A stretch of DNA of 7,499 bases from an uncultured Isosphaeraceae bacterium (lineage in GTDB: Bacteria; Planctomycetota; Planctomycetia; Isosphaerales; Isosphaeraceae): contig CALCIC010001063.1 in assembly GCA_937907405.1 (NCBI GenBank), positions 1-7,499 on the forward strand, in the 5' to 3' direction. Below are positions 4,347 to 7,499 of the stretch, piece by piece. Below the pieces are notes generated by a model that was not told the origin of the DNA, ran no database searches, and worked only from the letters and a program-made list of their open reading frames with translations. The translations under genes and the position numbers were made by a program. The number at the start of each line of letters is the position of its first letter. Positions within the stretch are counted from its first letter, which is position 1.

Positions 4347-6488
4347 TCAATCGATTGCGTCGGCGCGGGCGTCGGTCAGTTCGACGACGGTGGCTTGCCG
4401 GTCGGCGGCGAACTCCCACGAGACGGCCGAGATGACGGGATAGACGGGGGACTCCCCCTGATCGGATCCGACGTTCGTCTGCATCCCGACGTCGCGGCCG
4501 TTGATTCGGGCGACCCGGTCGCCAACGCGGTAGGCGGTGATCAGGCTGGGGATGGTGACGCTGCCGGTCAACGGCGGGAGCTCGTGGGCCGACCGGAGCT
4601 GGTCGGCCCAGGCCAGGGCGCGCGCGGTGTCGTCGCGGAGGACGAGCGGCGCGTCGCCGTTGTTGAAGGCCGATCGCGCGGCGACCGTCTCCATGCCGAA
4701 GTGGTCGCGCGCGTCGATCCGGCGACGGCGGCTGAACTTCGTCGGAGAGGCGGGCCGGGCGTCGACGGCGGCGGGAACCATCAGGTCGTCGTCGACCACC
4801 GTGGTCAGCCGCAGAACGAACCGGGTGTTGGGCGCGGCGGGGTTCGCCTGGCTGGTGACGGCCCGGAGCGTACGACTGGGCTCTTGCGGGTGCGTGCCGG
4901 TGAACTCGCCGATCGGCCAGGCGTCGGGATCCTCGACGGCGATGAACACGCCGAGCCGATCCTCCAGCAGTTCCCAGCCGCCGGAGATCGGCTGCCAGTC
5001 TCCAGTGCCGTCCCAGACCGCCGGGGCGGCGCCGCTGTAGTTGCGCGAGACCGCGAGCTGCGCCCGGAGCGGGCGCCCTTGGGCGTCGCGGGTGATGAGC
5101 GAGGACGAGCCGGCGCGGAGCCGCTTGACGTAGGTCGCGCCGCCGTTCTCGTCGTCGGGAAACACCGGCGAGAGGTCCAGCGCGGTGGTCGACCACGACG
5201 CCCCGGTCTGGTCCCAATGGCCGTCGCCCGCCTCGTCGGCGACGTAGTAGCGATACTTTCGCTGAGCTTCGCCGGCGGCCGCGGCGAGGTTGGCGCGGAG
5301 GAACTGCGCGCGATTCGAGGACGTTTCGTCGCCGACCGCCGGGGTGAACCCGGGCGCGAGCACCACGGAAAGCTCGACGCGGCGTTGGTCGGTCTCGACG
5401 GTCACGGCGTTGACGATCGGCCGGGCGTCGCGATGCAGGTGCATCGCCGAGACGTTGCACCGCGCCGGGTTGAGGTCGTCGCCGGCCTCGGGGAGCAGCA
5501 GCTCGCGGATCAGGCCGGCGTCGTCGGCGTCCTTGCGATAGATCTCAATGTCGTTGCGAGGCGATCCCGCGCCGTCTTCGCCGGTGACGAACCGAAGGCC
5601 GAACCCCGCGTGGTCGAGCTGCGCGGCCAGCGCCTCGGGCCACGGAGTATTGGTCGCGTCGAAGTCGCGGACGACGACGTCGGCGGCCGAGTATCCCTTG
5701 TCGGCGCCTTCGGTCATGTCGACGAACGCCGACCCCTCGGCCGGCGGCCGCGATTGCAGCAAGGCGTCGAGCTGCTCGAAATCGGGGTTGTTCACGTACG
5801 ATTGATCATTATAAACCCCCAGGATGTACCGGACGAACTTGCCGAGCGTCCAGTAGGTCCGAGGATCAGGAACGCGGTCGACGTCGGGGTCGAGGAAGAC
5901 CGGGTGGCTGGACGACGGGTCGTCCCGCCCGACGTCGGCGCCGTCGGGCGTGCAGTTGGGGCGGCCGTCGGGGTTGAATCTCGAGGGAAGCTCGACCGCG
6001 ACGACGTCGCCATCGACCGGGTCGTCGGCGTGGCGCTGGCGTCGGCCGCCGATCGGAGCGTCCCAGCAGCGAACCGCCGCGCCCACGGCGAGGAAGCCGA
6101 CCCGCTGGGAACGCTCGGTCAGGTCGACCCGGGGAGACTGGGCGAAGCCGTCGAAGAGGACGCGATTCGTCCCCGAAGGGCTGACGCCCAGGACGACGAG
6201 CCGGTCGTCGTTGCGGACGACGTACGGGCCGTCGGCGTCGATCGGCCAAAGCCCGCCGAAGTCGTTCGGCGCCGGCGCCGAGGCGTCCGCTCCGTCGAGC
6301 ACGTAGGCGAACCGAGCCGCCGGCGGCTCCGGCCCCTCGCGGTACTGAATCTGCTCGCAACGCACGTTGGGAAGGGCCGAGTACCGCGCGTCGCCGGTCT
6401 GCGTCGGGTCGTAGCGGCAGACGCAGACCGAGGCCGCCGGACTTGACAGCGGCGCATCGTACGGATCGAAGTCGAAAGATCCAGGCAT
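4347..6488 (-). CDS. Large tail-hub/baseplate-like protein
   Basis: This is the longest gene in the window (713 residues) and has no signal peptide or membrane segment. An N-terminal region contains NRVLFDGFAQSPRVDL (109-124) and AVGAAVRCWDAPIGGR (134-149), which look like the first beta-barrel of phage tail-hub proteins. A helical stretch TYWTLGKFVRYILGVY is at 211-226. NAVTVETDQRRVELSV at 360-375 resembles the central segment of late-control/hub proteins. The C-terminal part has YRVGDRVARINGRDV (653-667), then YPVISAVSWEF and ATVVELTDAR (683-708), resembling the ending of Gp37-like or baseplate-hub proteins of siphophages. The middle (about 420-620) is poorly recognisable and may be a lineage-specific insertion. 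The ribosome-binding sequence AAGGGAA precedes the start at 6488. It lies between the tail-fibre-like gene and the small tail-associated genes, the order expected for a tail-tip cassette. The family assignment comes from layout and motif style, not from a search. Confidence 0.62.
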   Translation of the reverse strand: MPGSFDFDPYDAPLSSPAASVCVCRYDPTQTGDARYSALPNVRCEQIQYREGPEPPAARFAYVLDGADASAPAPNDFGGLWPIDADGPYVVRNDDRLVVLGVSPSGTNRVLFDGFAQSPRVDLTERSQRVGFLAVGAAVRCWDAPIGGRRQRHADDPVDGDVVAVELPSRFNPDGRPNCTPDGADVGRDDPSSSHPVFLDPDVDRVPDPRTYWTLGKFVRYILGVYNDQSYVNNPDFEQLDALLQSRPPAEGSAFVDMTEGADKGYSAADVVVRDFDATNTPWPEALAAQLDHAGFGLRFVTGEDGAGSPRNDIEIYRKDADDAGLIRELLLPEAGDDLNPARCNVSAMHLHRDARPIVNAVTVETDQRRVELSVVLAPGFTPAVGDETSSNRAQFLRANLAAAAGEAQRKYRYYVADEAGDGHWDQTGASWSTTALDLSPVFPDDENGGATYVKRLRAGSSSLITRDAQGRPLRAQLAVSRNYSGAAPAVWDGTGDWQPISGGWELLEDRLGVFIAVEDPDAWPIGEFTGTHPQEPSRTLRAVTSQANPAAPNTRFVLRLTTVVDDDLMVPAAVDARPASPTKFSRRRRIDARDHFGMETVAARSAFNNGDAPLVLRDDTARALAWADQLRSAHELPPLTGSVTIPSLITAYRVGDRVARINGRDVGMQTNVGSDQGESPVYPVISAVSWEFAADRQATVVELTDARADAID

Positions 6489-6548
6489 GCCGATTCCCTT
6501 GGAACGTATCTTGATGCGGAAGGCCGAATACGAGGACGCCGACGACGA

Positions 6549-7340
6549 TCAACCGAGCAAGCCCATCGATTTCAGGTCGTTGATCAGGGCGTTCAGGACC
6601 TGAGTCGTGTTCTCTGCGGAAACTCTCAGATTCTCATATGCAACGCGGAGGTTGTTCAGGTCGGCGGCGGCGGCGTAGGGGGAGCCGGCCTGACCGCTGG
6701 CGAGTCCGCTGTAGGCGGTCGAGGCCGGCGCGGCGGTGTAGGCGTTCAGGGTCCGCCCGTTGGTCGCGTAGTTCTGGACGTACGAGCCGGGCCGGGCGAC
6801 GGGCGAGGCGTTCCAGAAGCCGAGCTTCTGAGAGGGGGCGGTGCCGATCCGGGTGCCGGTCGACACGCCCAGCGCGACGTCGGCGCCTTCCGCCAGCGCG
6901 CCGCCGGCGAGCGGCAGGAACGGACGGGCGCCGGCCCCGGCGACCCCGCAGACGACGCGGTCGTCGGTCAGGCTGACGACGGCCGTCGTGTTCGTGACGA
7001 CCGTCGCCAGCGGAACGTGAGGCGTCGCCGGATAGCCGGTCGTCGAGACGACGAGCGAGCCGGCGTCGGTGAGGTAGAGCACCGAGGTCAGGCTGGGCGG
7101 CAGCGTCGTCGAGGCCGATCCGGAGAACGCGCCGACGGTCCCGTCGGCCTTTTGGAACCGGCCGGACGCGGCCTGGACGATCAGGCTGGCGCTGGGGGAC
7201 TCGGCCGTGGTGACGCACAGCCCGCCGATCGGCGCCAGGGCGTCGAGGGCGTCGGCGTTCGCGTTCAGCGGCAGGTTCCAGTTGCGGTCGGCGACGGCGG
7301 GCTTGGCGAGCTTGGCGTTATGCGTGTAAATCGTCGACAT
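6549..7340 (-). CDS. Phage tail-fibre-like protein
   Basis: The 263-residue product has the layout of a short phage tail fibre. The N-terminus (residues 5-34, THNAKLAKPA then NWNLPLNANADALDAL) matches the common attachment segment in which a fibre begins with a K-P-x-x-x-x-x-W-x-x-x-x-N-x-N pattern. A beta-rich part follows (about 60-130), including VLYLTDAGSLVVSTTGYP and LTDDRVV. FLPLAGGALAEGADVALG then leads into GTRIGTAPSQKLGFWNASPV (162-181), a repeat unit well known from tail fibres. The C-terminus (about 228-263, DLNNLRVAYENLRVSAENTT onward) looks like a trimeric coiled coil ending LINDLKSMGLLG. Such proteins are homotrimers that bind the host or a surface. The start at 7340 gives the expected N-terminus; a GGAAG lies upstream at rather long spacing. 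It follows the preceding gene by 21 bases and precedes the hub gene by 60. Confidence 0.82.
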   Translation of the reverse strand: MSTIYTHNAKLAKPAVADRNWNLPLNANADALDALAPIGGLCVTTAESPSASLIVQAASGRFQKADGTVGAFSGSASTTLPPSLTSVLYLTDAGSLVVSTTGYPATPHVPLATVVTNTTAVVSLTDDRVVCGVAGAGARPFLPLAGGALAEGADVALGVSTGTRIGTAPSQKLGFWNASPVARPGSYVQNYATNGRTLNAYTAAPASTAYSGLASGQAGSPYAAAADLNNLRVAYENLRVSAENTTQVLNALINDLKSMGLLG

Positions 7341-7361
7341 GAGAGGATTCGCTTCCGGGTT

Positions 7362-7499
7362 TCAGGCGGGGCTGGTGTTCCACGAGAGCGTCGCGCGGCG
7401 AGTCAGCGGATCATACGAGTACAAGAGCCGCGAACCGTCGGGGTACGCGCCCGGCGGCCGGGGGGGCGCTTGAATGGAGGCCGAGGCCAGCATCGGGGG
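7362..7499 (-). CDS. C-terminal end of an unidentified gene, cut by the window edge
   Basis: Forty-five codons are visible before a TGA at 7362-7364. They encode a proline-rich stretch followed by GAYPDGSRLLYSYDPLTRRA and the ending TLSWNTSPA. It shares strand and close spacing (21 bases) with the tail-fibre-like gene, so it is probably an upstream member of the same cassette. The fragment is too short to assign. An ATG at 7493-7491 could be the start of a 43-residue protein, but its ribosome-binding region lies outside the window, and a longer gene entering from the right is more likely. Confidence 0.5.
   Translation of the reverse strand, partial: PPMLASASIQAPPRPPGAYPDGSRLLYSYDPLTRRATLSWNTSPA

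Noticed and set aside
3973..5460. A 495-codon minus-strand frame joining a large Arg/Pro-rich part to the 109-aa protein
   Set aside because: Its upstream part is an out-of-frame reading of the hub gene and is compositionally unlike a protein. Only the part from the ATG at 4302 looks real.
4326..6446. A 706-codon open frame on the plus strand
   Set aside because: It lies opposite the hub-like gene, its product is a repetitive mixture of G, R, V, D and A without recognisable motifs, and no neighbouring gene uses this strand. Long antisense frames are expected in DNA this rich in GC.
1..7499. tRNA, rRNA, CRISPR array, insertion sequence or attachment-site repeats
   Set aside because: I looked for clover-leaf patterns, regularly spaced repeats, transposase motifs and flanking direct repeats and found none that stand up.

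Overview
The window is very GC-rich and every convincing gene lies on the minus strand, so the genes read from the right end towards the left. The organism is probably a planctomycete, most likely of the Isosphaeraceae/Gemmatales type. This rests on a short secreted-type protein at the left end with an N-terminal LEPR-type motif (ESLEPRLSLS), and on several proteins whose style matches hypothetical proteins I associate with planctomycete genomes (a Cys-rich CPHR/GCGC/CFDCL protein and a CSPC-containing beta-rich protein). This is pattern recognition, not a database search.

The right half (about 7499 to 3203) is a phage-tail-like cassette. In transcription order it holds the end of an unidentified gene (7499-7362), a tail-fibre-like protein (7340-6549), a large tail-hub/baseplate-like protein (6488-4347), a 109-aa protein (4302-3973) and a 245-aa protein (3940-3203). 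The last two share a domain that aligns over 59 residues without gaps, and the larger one adds a Cys-rich C-terminal domain. No capsid, terminase, portal, tape-measure, integrase or lysis gene is visible. The window therefore shows one end of a prophage, gene-transfer-agent or tailocin-like locus, or a domesticated tail module.

The left half carries a GtrB/DPM-type membrane glycosyltransferase (3078-2074) coupled through an ATGA overlap to a class I SAM methyltransferase (2077-1298). It is followed by a small protein with two cysteine clusters (1229-831), itself coupled through an ATGA overlap to an 86-aa unknown protein (834-574). A strong GC-rich stem-loop (526-560) just after the 86-aa gene probably marks the end of this transcription unit. 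Next comes an AT-rich stretch with two short dyads that may hold the promoter or regulatory region of the final gene, the proline-rich LEPR mini-protein (278-30).

One plausible reading is that the glycosyltransferase and methyltransferase modify a surface glycan, or less likely the tail proteins, and that the tail-like genes build an adhesive or delivery particle. The same-strand arrangement shows only co-orientation and close spacing. A functional link between the tail genes and the sugar-modifying genes is inference. No RNA genes, CRISPR arrays, insertion sequences or attachment sites were found.
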